A stretch of 64,000 nucleotides of DNA, from positions 992,001-1,056,000 of the forward strand of contig NZ_CP006568.1 of assembly GCF_000517405.1 (NCBI RefSeq), given 5' to 3'. The stretch comes from Candidatus Sodalis pierantonius str. SOPE. GTDB lineage: Bacteria > Pseudomonadota > Gammaproteobacteria > Enterobacterales > Enterobacteriaceae. Below are positions 26,649 through 35,776 of this stretch, piece by piece. Position 1 is the first letter of the stretch, and every line of letters begins with the position of its first letter. Under the pieces are notes generated by a model. The model was not told where the DNA came from. It did no database searches and worked only from the letters and a program-made list of their open reading frames with translations. Position numbers and translations under genes: made by a program.

Positions 26649-27985
26649 ATGGCCAATACCTAAAGCGGTCCCGTGATTACCGAGATGAAAGTGATCCCGG
26701 TCGCGGGACATGACAGCATGCTGCTGAATATCGGCGGCGCGCACAGTGCTTGGTTTACCCGCAATCTCGTGGTGGTTAAGGACAGCGCCGGCCATACCGG
26801 CGTCGGCGAAGCCCCGGGCGGCGAAGTCATCCTAAAAACGCTGCAAGAGGCGACTCCGCTGGTGGTCGGCACCGAAGTGGCGCGGATGAACCGGCTGGTG
26901 CAACAGGTGCATTTGGGTAATCAATCCTTTGACTTCGACGCCTTCGGCGGCGGCGCCTGGACGTTTGAACTGCGGGTCAACGCGGTGGCGGCGCTGCTGG
27001 ACTTGCTGGGGCAGTGCCTCGGCGTGCCGGTGGTGGAGCTGCTCGGTCCGGGCAAGCAGCGCGACGCGGTGACGGTGCTAGGCTATCTGTTTTATGTCGG
27101 CGATCGCGAGCGTACCGATCTCCCCTATCAACGCGGCGAACAAGGCGGCCATGACTGGTATCATTTACGCCATCAAAAAGCCATGGATAGCGCGGCGGTG
27201 GTGCGGCTGGCGGAAGCGGCGCAGGATCGCTACGGCTTTAAGAACTTCAAGCTAAAGGGCGGCGTTTTCCCCGGCGAGCAGGAAATCGAGGCGGTAACGG
27301 CGCTGGCGAAGCGTTTCCCCGACGCGCGTATCACCCTTGATCCCAACGGCGCCTGGTCGCTGCGCGAGGCCATCGAGCTCGGTAAATCCCTGCGCCACGT
27401 GCTGGCCTACGCCGAGGATCCCTGCGGCGCCGAACAGGGTTTTTCCGGCCGCGAAGTGATGGCCGAATTCCGCCGCGCTACCGGCCTGCCGACCGCCATC
27501 AATATGATAGCCACCGATTGGTGGCAAATGTGTCATGCCATCGCGCTACAGGCGGTGGATATTCCGCTGGCGGATCCGCATTTCTGGACAATGCAGGGCG
27601 CCGTCCGGGTTGCCCAGCTTTGCCATGCGGCCGGATTGACGTGGGGATCGCATTCCAATAATCATTTTGATATTTCGCTGGCGATGTTTACCCATGTGGC
27701 CGCCGCCGCTCCCGGCGCGATCACCGCCATTGATACCCACTGGATCTGGCAGGAAGGCAATCAGCGCCTGACCAAGACGCCGCTGGTGATTAGCGGCGGC
27801 AAGGTGACGGTGCCGTCGACGCCGGGGCTCGGCGTCGAGGTGTCGAGGTGGATAGGGATCGGATCATGCAGGCCCATGCGCTATACCGCCGCCATGGATT
27901 GGGGGCGCGCGACGATGCCGCCGGGATGCAGGCGCTGATCCCCGGCTGGAGATTTGACGCAAAACGTCCCTGTATGGTGCGCTAA
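26649..27985 (+). pseudogene. gudD: Glucarate dehydratase GudD, nonsense and 8-bp duplication
   Basis: Enolase-superfamily enzyme that dehydrates D-glucarate to 5-keto-4-deoxyglucarate. The native start (ATG 26649, with GAGGAAGAG before it) is followed by TAA at codon 5 (26661-26663); a GTG at 26673 could restart. The core is well kept: NFKLKGGVFPG with the catalytic Lys pair, ARITLDPNGAWSL, AYAEDPCGAEQGFSGREV and WGSHSNNHFDISLAMF with the catalytic His. Near the end GTCGAGGT is tandemly duplicated (27834-27849), shifting the frame. Without it the frame would read DRIMQAHALYRRHGLGARDD to the native stop at 27983. Confidence 0.9.
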
Positions 27986-28024
27986 CTTCAGGGCGTCATG
28001 AGGTCGCTCGCTGTTGGCCTCATG

Positions 28025-28990
28025 TCATTCCCCCCTGCGGTTCAGAATCGTCGTCCCGCCGAACATCAATTGCTGCGTCATCGGACGGCCCATGAACCGC
28101 GCCGGGAAGATCGGCGCCAGGGCGCTGGCCTTTTCCAAGCGGTCGCATTGATGCTCAGGGAAGACGACGGACAGGGCTTTAAAGTTGTCTTCGGCTTGCT
28201 CCAACGTGCGCGCCCCCACAATTGGCGCGACCACGGCCGGATTAAGCAGCGTCCACGCCAGCGCCACCTGCGAGCGCGAGGCCCCCAGTTCATCGGCGAT
28301 TTCGCCCACGACATCGGCGATATCCAGCGCCTGCGCGTTGAGGTGCCCGGTAGAGGCAATGATCCCTTTGCGGGTGGGTGATACGTCGGCGACGTTCTCC
28401 TCCGACAGGTCGGCGCGACGGTATTTGCCGGTCAAGATACCCCCGCCGAGCGGAGACCAGGGTAGTACACCCAGACCCAGCGCCTGCGCCATCGGCAACA
28501 GCTCATGCTCAACAGATCGCTCGACCAGGCTGTATTCTACCTGTAGCGCGACGAAAGGGGACCAGCCGCGCAGGTCGGCCAGGGTTTGCATCTGTGAGAT
28601 GCGCCAAGCGGGTGTATTGCAGATGGCGACATAGAAGATTTTCCCCGCCCGCACCATGTCATCAAGCACACGCATTACCTCTTCGGGCGTTGTGGTAAAG
28701 TCCCAGGCATGCACGTGCAGAAGGTCGATGCGATCCGTGTCGAGTTGGCGCAAACTGTCCTCCACCGAGCGGACGAGATTATAGCGATGGTTACCGTCCG
28801 AATTGGGATTGCCCTGCTCGCGAGCCATGGTGAACTTGGTTGACAGGACGAGACGCTCTCGCTTGTCCTTGATCATCCCCTCGAGGATTTTCTCGGCGCT
28901 GCCGTTAGTATAGTTGACCGCGGTGTCAATGAAATTGCCGCCGCGATCAACATAGGCATCAAAGATGCGCTTTGCCTCACCCTCCGCCAC
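28025..28990 (-). pseudogene. Aldo/keto reductase lacking its N-terminus
   Basis: The open frame of about 320 codons matches NADPH-dependent aldo/keto reductases: RIFDAYVDRGGNFIDTAVNY with the catalytic Asp and Tyr, LSTKFTM with the Lys, and LLHVHAWD with the His. The first strand and its glycine-rich turn (about 40 residues) are missing. Upstream, the frame passes into a few codons of unrelated sequence next to a 5'-truncated araC-type gene on the other strand. One deletion probably removed the shared promoter and both gene starts. It may still be translated from GTG or ATG but would lack part of the barrel. Confidence 0.7.
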
Positions 28991-29035
28991 CCGGCATCCG
29001 CCAAGGAGGAGAGCCCCCCTCTTGCTGGGTTAACG

Positions 29036-29557
29036 TTGAACAAAATCTCCCCTCAATTGCTTGATGCGACAATCCGCCTGCTCGGGCTGCTGGATACACC
29101 CGATGACATCAATGCCCTCGCGCCGCTTACCCTGCGTGAAATCCTCTATCGTCTCCTGGTCGGGCCCAGTGGGGACATCATCAGGAACATGGCGCTGGCG
29201 GACAGCCGGCTCAATCAAATTGCCCGAGCGATCCTGTGGATCAGAGCACACTTTCGCGAACCTTGTCGTATTGCCTATGCCGCCGAGATTGCGGGAATGA
29301 GCCGCTCCACCTTCCACCTTCATTTCAAGGCGGTGACGACCTTAAGTCCTATTGAGTTCCGCACGCACCTGCGGCTACAGGAAGCGCGGCGGCTGATGGT
29401 GAGTGAGGCAGCCGACGCGGCCAGCGCTGGCTTCCAGGTGGGTTATGAAAGCCCTTCACAGTTCAGCCGTGACTATGCCCGCGTATTCGGCATCTTCCCG
29501 GCCAAGCATGCCCACCGGTTGAGACAGGCACAGGGCAGCCAGACGGCCGCAACTTAA
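29036..29557 (+). pseudogene. AraC-family regulator, N-terminally truncated
   Basis: The remaining frame holds the end of the AraC N-terminal domain (DATIRLLGLLDTPDDINALA, then LREILYRLLVGPSG) and the full double helix-turn-helix (IAYAAEIAGMSRSTFHLHFK and QVGYESPSQFSRDYARVFG). Proteins of this group are about 300 residues, so roughly 120 are missing. Members often sit divergent to the oxidoreductase they control, which fits the adjacent aldo/keto reductase. The TTG at 29036 is only an arbitrary start. Confidence 0.7.
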
Positions 29558-29742
29558 AAATCACTCTACGCTGCCGGTAACGGATTGCCTTACGCCTGGC
29601 ATAATATCAATGATGTGAATAACGATTTTTCTGCCAGCCGTAGGCGGCTGATGCCGACGGGCAAAGCCCCGGTCAGCGGGCGCGGGGCCGTGGGATATAC
29701 AGGCCGGCGTACAACGCCAGCATCGCGCTGGCGTCCTTCGCG

Positions 29743-31311
29743 TCAGGTTACTGGCGCCGGATTGAATACCGACAGCGCGTTATGGATCACCCATTGGTCA
29801 GACCAGGTTTTCTTCCGGCCGCTGGCAATCTCCAAGATAAAGTGGAACAGCTGCCAGCCGACGTCCTCAATGGTGGCCTCGCCGGTGGCGATAGTACCGG
29901 CATTAATGTCCATCAAATCATACCAGCGGTCCGCCAGCGCCGTGCGGGTCGCCATTTCAATCACCGGCACCGCCGCCAGGCCGTAAGGCGTCCCGCGTCC
30001 GGTGGTGAATACTTGCACCGTAACCCCGGACGCCAGCTGCTGGGTGCCGCAAATAAAATCGCTCGCCGGCGTGGCGGCATAAATCAGGCCGCGTCGGGTG
30101 GGGCGCTGACCGGGAGAGAGTACTTCGACGATGGCGCTGGTGCCGGATTTGGCGATTGAGCCGAGCGTCTTTTCCACCACGTTGGCCAATCCGCCCTTTT
30201 TGTTGCCGGGAGAGGGGTTGGCGCTGCGGTCGGTCTGGCCCAGGCTGAGATAATTGTCGTACCAGGCCATCTCCTCCAGCAGGCGGCGGCCCACGGCTTC
30301 ATCGGCGGCGCGGGGGGTCAGTAGATGGATAGCGTCGCGCACCTCGATAACTTCGGAAAACATTACCGTAGCGCCGCAGCGCACGAGCAAATCCGAGGCG
30401 AACCCCACCGCCGGATTGGCGGTCACGCCGGAAAACGCGTCGCTGCCGCCGCACTGCATGCCCACCACCAGCTCCGACGTCGGGCACGTTTCGCGCTGGC
30501 GGCCGTTAAGATGCTGAAGATGACGCTCCGCCACCGCCAGAATATCCGCCACCATCGATTGAAAACCAACGTGCTTTTCATCTTGCAAACGCACAATGCT
30601 TGCCGCTTCCATCGCAATCGGCTGTACGTCTTCGGTATCGGCCAGCAGGCGCTCCGGCTGGAGTTTTTCGCAGCCCAACCCAACGACCATCACCTCGCCG
30701 CCGAAGTTGGGATTAAGGGCGATATTATGAATCGTGCGAATGGGTACCACCGCGGCCGGCGCATTGATCGCCACGCCGCAGCCGTACAGATGATTCAGGC
30801 CCACCACGCCGTCAACGTTCGGGTATTTCGGCAGTAAATCGCGTTCGATAAGCTTCACCACGAACTCCACCACGCCGGCAACGCAATGAACGCTGGTGGT
30901 GATGCCGAGCAGGTTCTTGGTGCCGACGCTGCCGTCGGGGTTGCGATAGCCCTCGAAGGTGTAGCCTTCCAACGGAGGCAGCGGCGGCGGCACCTTGGTC
31001 GCCAGCGGCAGGGTTTCCAGCGCCGGCGCCACCGGCAGCTCTACCAACGATTCATCAATCCCACTGCCACGCGCGATGGCGCGCAGCGCATAGCCAATGA
31101 TTTCGCCGTAGCGAATAATGGCGCCGCCTTTGGCGATATCGTTCAGCGCGACTTTATGTCCCTGGGGAATATGCTCAATTAATTCCAGTCCGTCCGGAAA
31201 ACGGCTGCCGGCCGACAAGTCATGATCATTGACGATAATGGCCACATTATCGGTATCGTGCACTTTTATATAGAAGGCTTGCTCAGCGCTTCGCGTATGA
31301 ATAACAGACAT
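29743..31311 (-). CDS. garD: Galactarate dehydratase GarD
   Basis: GarD dehydrates galactarate (mucate) to 5-keto-4-deoxy-glucarate, an iron-dependent reaction. The 522-residue protein starts MSVIHTRSAEQAFYIKVHDT and ends SVFNPAPVT, colinear with the 523-residue E. coli enzyme. The N-terminal SAF domain and the UxaA-type catalytic domain (GVVGLNHLYGCGVAINAP, then GMQCGGSDAFSG) are intact. It is divergent from garP across a 470-bp region with a CRP-like site. Its pathway partners garL and garK are broken, so the product would not be processed further here. Confidence 0.95.
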   Translation of the reverse strand: MSVIHTRSAEQAFYIKVHDTDNVAIIVNDHDLSAGSRFPDGLELIEHIPQGHKVALNDIAKGGAIIRYGEIIGYALRAIARGSGIDESLVELPVAPALETLPLATKVPPPLPPLEGYTFEGYRNPDGSVGTKNLLGITTSVHCVAGVVEFVVKLIERDLLPKYPNVDGVVGLNHLYGCGVAINAPAAVVPIRTIHNIALNPNFGGEVMVVGLGCEKLQPERLLADTEDVQPIAMEAASIVRLQDEKHVGFQSMVADILAVAERHLQHLNGRQRETCPTSELVVGMQCGGSDAFSGVTANPAVGFASDLLVRCGATVMFSEVIEVRDAIHLLTPRAADEAVGRRLLEEMAWYDNYLSLGQTDRSANPSPGNKKGGLANVVEKTLGSIAKSGTSAIVEVLSPGQRPTRRGLIYAATPASDFICGTQQLASGVTVQVFTTGRGTPYGLAAVPVIEMATRTALADRWYDLMDINAGTIATGEATIEDVGWQLFHFILEIASGRKKTWSDQWVIHNALSVFNPAPVT

Positions 31312-31781
31312 AAAGGTCTCCGTAACAACAGCTAGGGTGGGTTGACCTGAAAGTGAGGACGATAAGCGATAACAACACGGTTTATGCCGTTATTATAATC
31401 TCAATGCCGACGGCTGGCATTGTGCAAATGACCTGTTTTATACTCATGAAACGGCAATTTATCAGGCGGATGATGAACGGGATGTGACTAGGGTCACTAA
31501 GGCGCGGCGGGACTGGCCTCGCGCTAAGATAACGTGACGCGCATCGACTCGCGCTGGATATCGGCACGAAAATACCACGTTATTCAGGGTTATTGTTGTG
31601 CAAACGCATAATATTATTTCCAGCGGTGATTTTTATACTAAACGGGCCTTATTAAGTGAAGGCACTAGCAATACGGTGAAAAAAATAGCCTCTTACGAGA
31701 ATAGTAAACCCTGGATAGCGCACGCATACCCTTTTGCCTTTTATTTTCGCGCGTCGTTATCGCCTGATTAGGGCCTGACCT
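31312..31781. other. garD-garP divergent intergenic region
   Basis: This 470-bp stretch has no convincing gene. It contains a CRP-like site at 31483-31498 and AT-rich promoter-like DNA at 31375-31460 and 31600-31745. In E. coli the equivalent region is controlled by CdaR, which is broken here. Confidence 0.6.
31483..31498. promoter_or_regulatory. CRP site in the garD-garP intergenic region
   Basis: TGTGA-CTAGGG-TCACT matches the CRP core TGTGA-N6-TCACA at nine of ten defined positions. Its position between divergent sugar-acid genes suggests catabolite control of both. Confidence 0.65.
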
Positions 31782-33113
31782 ATGAGTATTGCACCTCTGA
31801 CCGCTAATAAAACCAAGACCCATATACGTTACTGGATTTTGTTCATCATCTTTATGGTCACCGCCATCAACTATGCCGACCGGGCCACCCTGTCGATTGC
31901 GGGAACCGATATTGCGAAAGAACTCGGCCTGGATGCCGGCCAAATGGGGCAGATTTTCTCGGCCTTCGGCTGGGCGTATTTGATTATGCAAATTCCTGGC
32001 GGCTGGTTACTAGACCGATACGGATCGAAAAAGGTCTACAGCTACAGTCTGTTTTTCTGGTCGCTGTTTACCTTTTTACAAGGGTTCGTCGGTTTCTTCC
32101 CTATCGCCTATGCCGCCATGACGCTGTTTTTCCTGCGCTTTATGCTAGGATTTTCGGAGGCGCTGTCATTTCCGGCTAACGCCCGTATCGTCGCCGCCTG
32201 GTTCTCGACCCGCGAGCGCGGTACCGCCTCGGCCATCTTCAATTCGGCGCAATACTTCTCGCTGGCGATTTTCTCGCCGCTGCTGGGCTGGTTGACCTAT
32301 ACCTGGGGCTGGGAACATGTCTTTACCGTGATGGGGGCCGTGGGCTTCGTCCTGACGGTGATATGGATTAAATTTATCCATAACCCGAATAAGCATCCCC
32401 AGGTGTCGGCGCAAGAGCTGGAATATATGTCCGCCGGCGGCGCGGTAGTGGATATGGACTCGCCCGCGGCCGGTAAAAAAGAGGGGCCGCACTGGAGCGA
32501 TGTGCGCCAGATGTTGACCAGCCGCATGATGCTCGGCGTGTTTTTCGGCCAGTATTTTATCAATAGTATCACCTGGTTCTTCCTCACCTGGTTTCCCATT
32601 TACCTGGTACAGGACAAGGGGATGTCGATACTGAAAGTCGGCCTGGTGGCGTCGATTCCGGCGCAGTGCGGTTTCGCCGGCGGCGTGTTGGGCGGCATTG
32701 TGTCGGATAATTTGCTGCGGCGCGGGTTTTCGCTGACCGTGGCGCGTAAAATTCCCATCGTGCTGGGCATGCTGCTGGCGACCAGCATTATCTTGTGCAA
32801 CTACACCGACAATACCGTTGTCGTGGTAGCGTTAATGGCGCTGGCGTTCTTCGGTAAAGGCTTCGGCGCGCTCGGCTGGCCGGTGGTGGCGGATACCGCG
32901 CCGAAAGAGATGATCGGGCTGTGCGGCGGGCTGTTTAACGTGTTCGGTAACGTTGCCTCCATCGTCACGCCGCTGGTCATCGGCTATATGGTCAAAGAGT
33001 TGCACTCCTTCAATATGGCGCTGGTGTTTGTCGGCTGCTCCGCCCTGGCGGCCATGTTCTCCTATCTGGTGGTGGTAGGCGAAATCAAACGTCTGGTGCT
33101 GAAAAAATCCTGA
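31782..33113 (+). CDS. garP: Galactarate/glucarate transporter GarP
   Basis: Major-facilitator symporter of 443 residues and about 12 membrane segments. The signature VTAINYADRATLSIAGTDIA and MQIPGGWLLDRYGSKKVYSY are intact, as are the loops STRERGTASAIFNSAQYF and ITWFFLTWFPIYLVQDKGMS. It is closest in detail to E. coli GarP. It heads a garP-garL-garR-garK operon and has no visible lesion. Confidence 0.92.
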   Translation: MSIAPLTANKTKTHIRYWILFIIFMVTAINYADRATLSIAGTDIAKELGLDAGQMGQIFSAFGWAYLIMQIPGGWLLDRYGSKKVYSYSLFFWSLFTFLQGFVGFFPIAYAAMTLFFLRFMLGFSEALSFPANARIVAAWFSTRERGTASAIFNSAQYFSLAIFSPLLGWLTYTWGWEHVFTVMGAVGFVLTVIWIKFIHNPNKHPQVSAQELEYMSAGGAVVDMDSPAAGKKEGPHWSDVRQMLTSRMMLGVFFGQYFINSITWFFLTWFPIYLVQDKGMSILKVGLVASIPAQCGFAGGVLGGIVSDNLLRRGFSLTVARKIPIVLGMLLATSIILCNYTDNTVVVVALMALAFFGKGFGALGWPVVADTAPKEMIGLCGGLFNVFGNVASIVTPLVIGYMVKELHSFNMALVFVGCSALAAMFSYLVVVGEIKRLVLKKS

Positions 33114-33173
33114 CGAGGCGGCCGGCGACCGGCCGGCCGCGCCGCACTTTAATCCAAATGTAAGAGGATCATT

Positions 33174-33939
33174 ATGAACAATCCATTACTGCCGAACCGT
33201 TTTCGTCAGCGTTTACTGCAAGGGGATACTCTGAATCGGCTGCTGGTGTGCGCTGGCCAATCCGGTGTCCACCGAAGTGCTGGGGCTGGCGGGATTCGAC
33301 TGGCTGGTATTGGACGACGAACACGCGCCCAATGATATCACGACCTTCGTTCCGCAGCTGATGGCGCTCAAAGGCAGCCCCAGCGCGCCGGTGGTGCGCC
33401 CGCCCACCAACGAACCGGTGATAATCAAGCGTCTGCTGGATATTGGTTTCTATAATTTTCTCATTCCTTTCGTCGAAACCGAGGAGCAAGCGCTGCGGGC
33501 CGTGTCGTCCACTCGCTATCCGCCCGCGGGCATCCGCGGCGTCTCGGTGTCCCACCGCTGCAACAATTACGGCACCGTGCCGGAGTATTTTTCGCTAATC
33601 AACGACAACATTACCGTGTTGACGCAAATCGAGAGCCAGGACGGGATGGACAATATCGATGCCATCGCCGCGGTGGATGGCGTGGACGGTATTTTTGTCG
33701 GCCCGGGGGATTTGTCGGCGGCGCTGGGCTACCTCGGGGCGCCTAATCATCCCGAAGTGCAGCGGGTGATCCAGCATATTTTCGCCCGTGCGCGGGCGCA
33801 GGGCAAACCGAGCGGCATTCTGGCGCCGGCCGATGCCCGGCGCTATCTGAAATGGGGCGCGCGCTTTGTCGCCGTCGGCAGCGATTTGGGCGTGTTTCGC
33901 AGCGCGACCCAGTCTCTGTGCGACAAATTCAAAGGCTGA
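33174..33939 (+). pseudogene. garL: 5-keto-4-deoxy-D-glucarate aldolase GarL, frameshifted
   Basis: GarL splits 5-keto-4-deoxyglucarate into pyruvate and tartronate semialdehyde. The ATG at 33174 has TAAGAGG eight bases before it and begins MNNPLLPNRFRQRLLQGD. An extra A near 33234 breaks the frame; skipping it gives IGCWCALANPVSTEV joined to the long second frame (LGLAGFDWLVLDDEHAPND, then GVDGIFVGPGDLSAALG). The rest, including the metal-binding Glu and Asp motifs, is preserved to the stop at 33939. A one-base slip in an otherwise good gene suggests recent loss. Confidence 0.9.
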
Positions 33940-34023
33940 GCGCCTGGCGCTAAACGCAAAATGCTGAACGCCGAGCGCTAAACGCCGCGCCGCGTCAATT
34001 ACACGAGTCAAGAGGATGTTACG

Positions 34024-34911
34024 ATGAAGATTGGATTTATTGGCCTGGGGATCATGGGTAAACCGATGAGTAAAAACCTGCTGAAGGCGGGTTACGCATT
34101 GGTCGTGCTGGATCGCAACACCGAATCGGTTGAGGAAGAGTTGGCCGCCGGCGCCGAGCGGGCGACGTCGCCGAAAGCGGTGGCCGAGCAGTGCGAGATT
34201 ATCATTACCATGCTGCCTAACTCACCCCATGTCAAAGAGGTGGTGCTCGGCGAAAATGGCGTGATAGAGGGAGCCAAAGCCGGCAGCGTGGTCATCGGTA
34301 TGAGTTCAATCGCGCCGCTGGCCAGCCGGGAAATTGCCGCGGCTCTGGTCGAGAAACAGATACAAATGCTGGACGCGCCGGTAAGCGGCGGCGAGCCGAA
34401 GGCTATCGACGGCACGCTGTCGGTGATGGTCGGCGGCGATAAAGGCATCTTCGAGCGCTATGTGGACATGCTCAAGTCGATGGCCGGCTCGGTGGTGCAT
34501 ACCGGCGACATTGGCGCCGGTAATGTCACCAAACTGGCGAATCAGGTGATTGTGGCGCTGAATATCGCCGCCATGTCGGAAGCGATGGTGCTTGCCACCA
34601 AGGCCGGCGTGGATCCGGAACTGGTGTATCAAGCAATCCGCGGCGGTCTGGCCGGCAGCACCGTGCTGGATGCCAAAGCGCTGATGGTGCTGGACCGCAA
34701 TTTCAAACCCGGTTTCCGTATTGATCTGCACATCAAGGATTTGGCCAATGCGCTGGATACGTCCCACGGCGTGGGCGCACAACTGCCGCTGACCGCCGCG
34801 GTGATGGAAATGATGCAGGCGCTGAAGCAAGACGATTTGGGCAACGCGGATCATAGCGCGCTGGCCTGCTATTATGAAAAATTGGCTCATGTTGTCGTGC
34901 AGCGGCAATGA
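34024..34911 (+). CDS. garR: Tartronate semialdehyde reductase GarR
   Basis: GarR reduces tartronate semialdehyde to D-glycerate with NAD(P)H. The 295-residue beta-hydroxyacid dehydrogenase has the Rossmann motif IGFIGLGIMGKPMSKNL, the substrate loop DAPVSGGEPKAIDGTLS and the catalytic Lys in GNVTKLANQ. Length is normal and the frame intact. An AAGAGG ribosome site precedes the ATG. It lies between broken garL and broken garK, so the intact step is isolated. Confidence 0.95.
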   Translation: MKIGFIGLGIMGKPMSKNLLKAGYALVVLDRNTESVEEELAAGAERATSPKAVAEQCEIIITMLPNSPHVKEVVLGENGVIEGAKAGSVVIGMSSIAPLASREIAAALVEKQIQMLDAPVSGGEPKAIDGTLSVMVGGDKGIFERYVDMLKSMAGSVVHTGDIGAGNVTKLANQVIVALNIAAMSEAMVLATKAGVDPELVYQAIRGGLAGSTVLDAKALMVLDRNFKPGFRIDLHIKDLANALDTSHGVGAQLPLTAAVMEMMQALKQDDLGNADHSALACYYEKLAHVVVQRQ

Positions 34912-34999
34912 CGGCCTCGGGCGCCTGCCGGGCGCTCCTTCAACCGGTGGAACGCCCACTCCGCCGGCTTCAGCTCTCAACAGGCGTAGCGGGTAGTTT

Positions 35000-35770
35000 A
35001 TGAAAATAGTCATCGCTCCGGATTCATATAAAGAGAGTTTATCGGCGTTGGAAGTCGCGACGCAGATCGAAAAAGGATTTCGTGAGGTGTTTCCCGACGC
35101 CGATTACGTCAAGCTGCCGGTGGCGGATGGCGGATGGCGGATGGCGGATGGCGGATGGCGGATGGCGGTGAGGGCACCGTGGAGGCCATGGTAGCGGCCA
35201 CCGGCGGCGAAATTATCCGCGTGCAGGTCACGGGGCGCCTCGGCGGTCTTAGGCCCGCAAAAGGGGGCAACGCCGGTGATGATCCGCGAATTGGATGTGG
35301 CGTTAAAACATTATGCCGACATTATTAAGCGCGATTTGGATCAGGATGTCGATCGGGTGTCCGGCGCCGGCGCGGCCGGCGGAATGGGCGCCGGTTTGCA
35401 GGCGTTTTGCGGCGCCGAGTTGCGCAAGGGAATCGAAATTGTCACCGAAGCGCTGGGGCTGGAGCAATTGGTGAAAGATGCGTCGCTGGTGATTACCGGT
35501 GAAGGGCGTATCGACAGCCAGACGTTGCAGGGCAAGGTGCCGATCGGCGTCGCGCGGGTGGCGAAACGGTACCACAAACCGGTTATCGGCATCGCCGGCA
35601 GCCTGACCGCCGATGTGGGCGTGGTGCATCAGCACGGCCTGGATGCGGTATTCAGCGTACTGTATAGCATTTGTACGCTGGAGCAGGCGCTGGACAACGC
35701 CGGGGAGAATGTGCGTATGGCGGCGCGCAATATCGCTGCTACGGTGAAGCTCGTCCAGACGCGAGCGCGC
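35000..35770 (+). pseudogene. garK: Glycerate kinase GarK, repeat-expanded and internally deleted
   Basis: GarK phosphorylates D-glycerate. The N-terminus (MKIVIAPDSYKESLSALEVA) is good, but the codons for VADGGEGT are interrupted by six copies of a 7-bp unit, shifting the frame. After VEAMVAATGGEIIRVQVTG the gene jumps near 35255 to GPQKGATPVMIRELD, losing about 150 codons compared with E. coli. The C-terminal part (GAGAAGGMGAGLQAFCGAEL, then VITGEGRIDSQTLQGKVPIG) is readable in a further frame. It reads past its usual end into the 3' end of the convergent barA gene. Confidence 0.92.
35122..35168. repeat. Heptanucleotide tandem repeat in garK
   Basis: GGCGGAT is repeated six times without error (35122-35163) and followed by a partial copy (GGCGG). 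The ancestral sequence, judged from the conserved peptide VADGGEG, needs only one copy. Five extra units add 35 bp and shift the frame by two. Confidence 0.95.
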
Positions 35771-35776
35771 AGCCCG

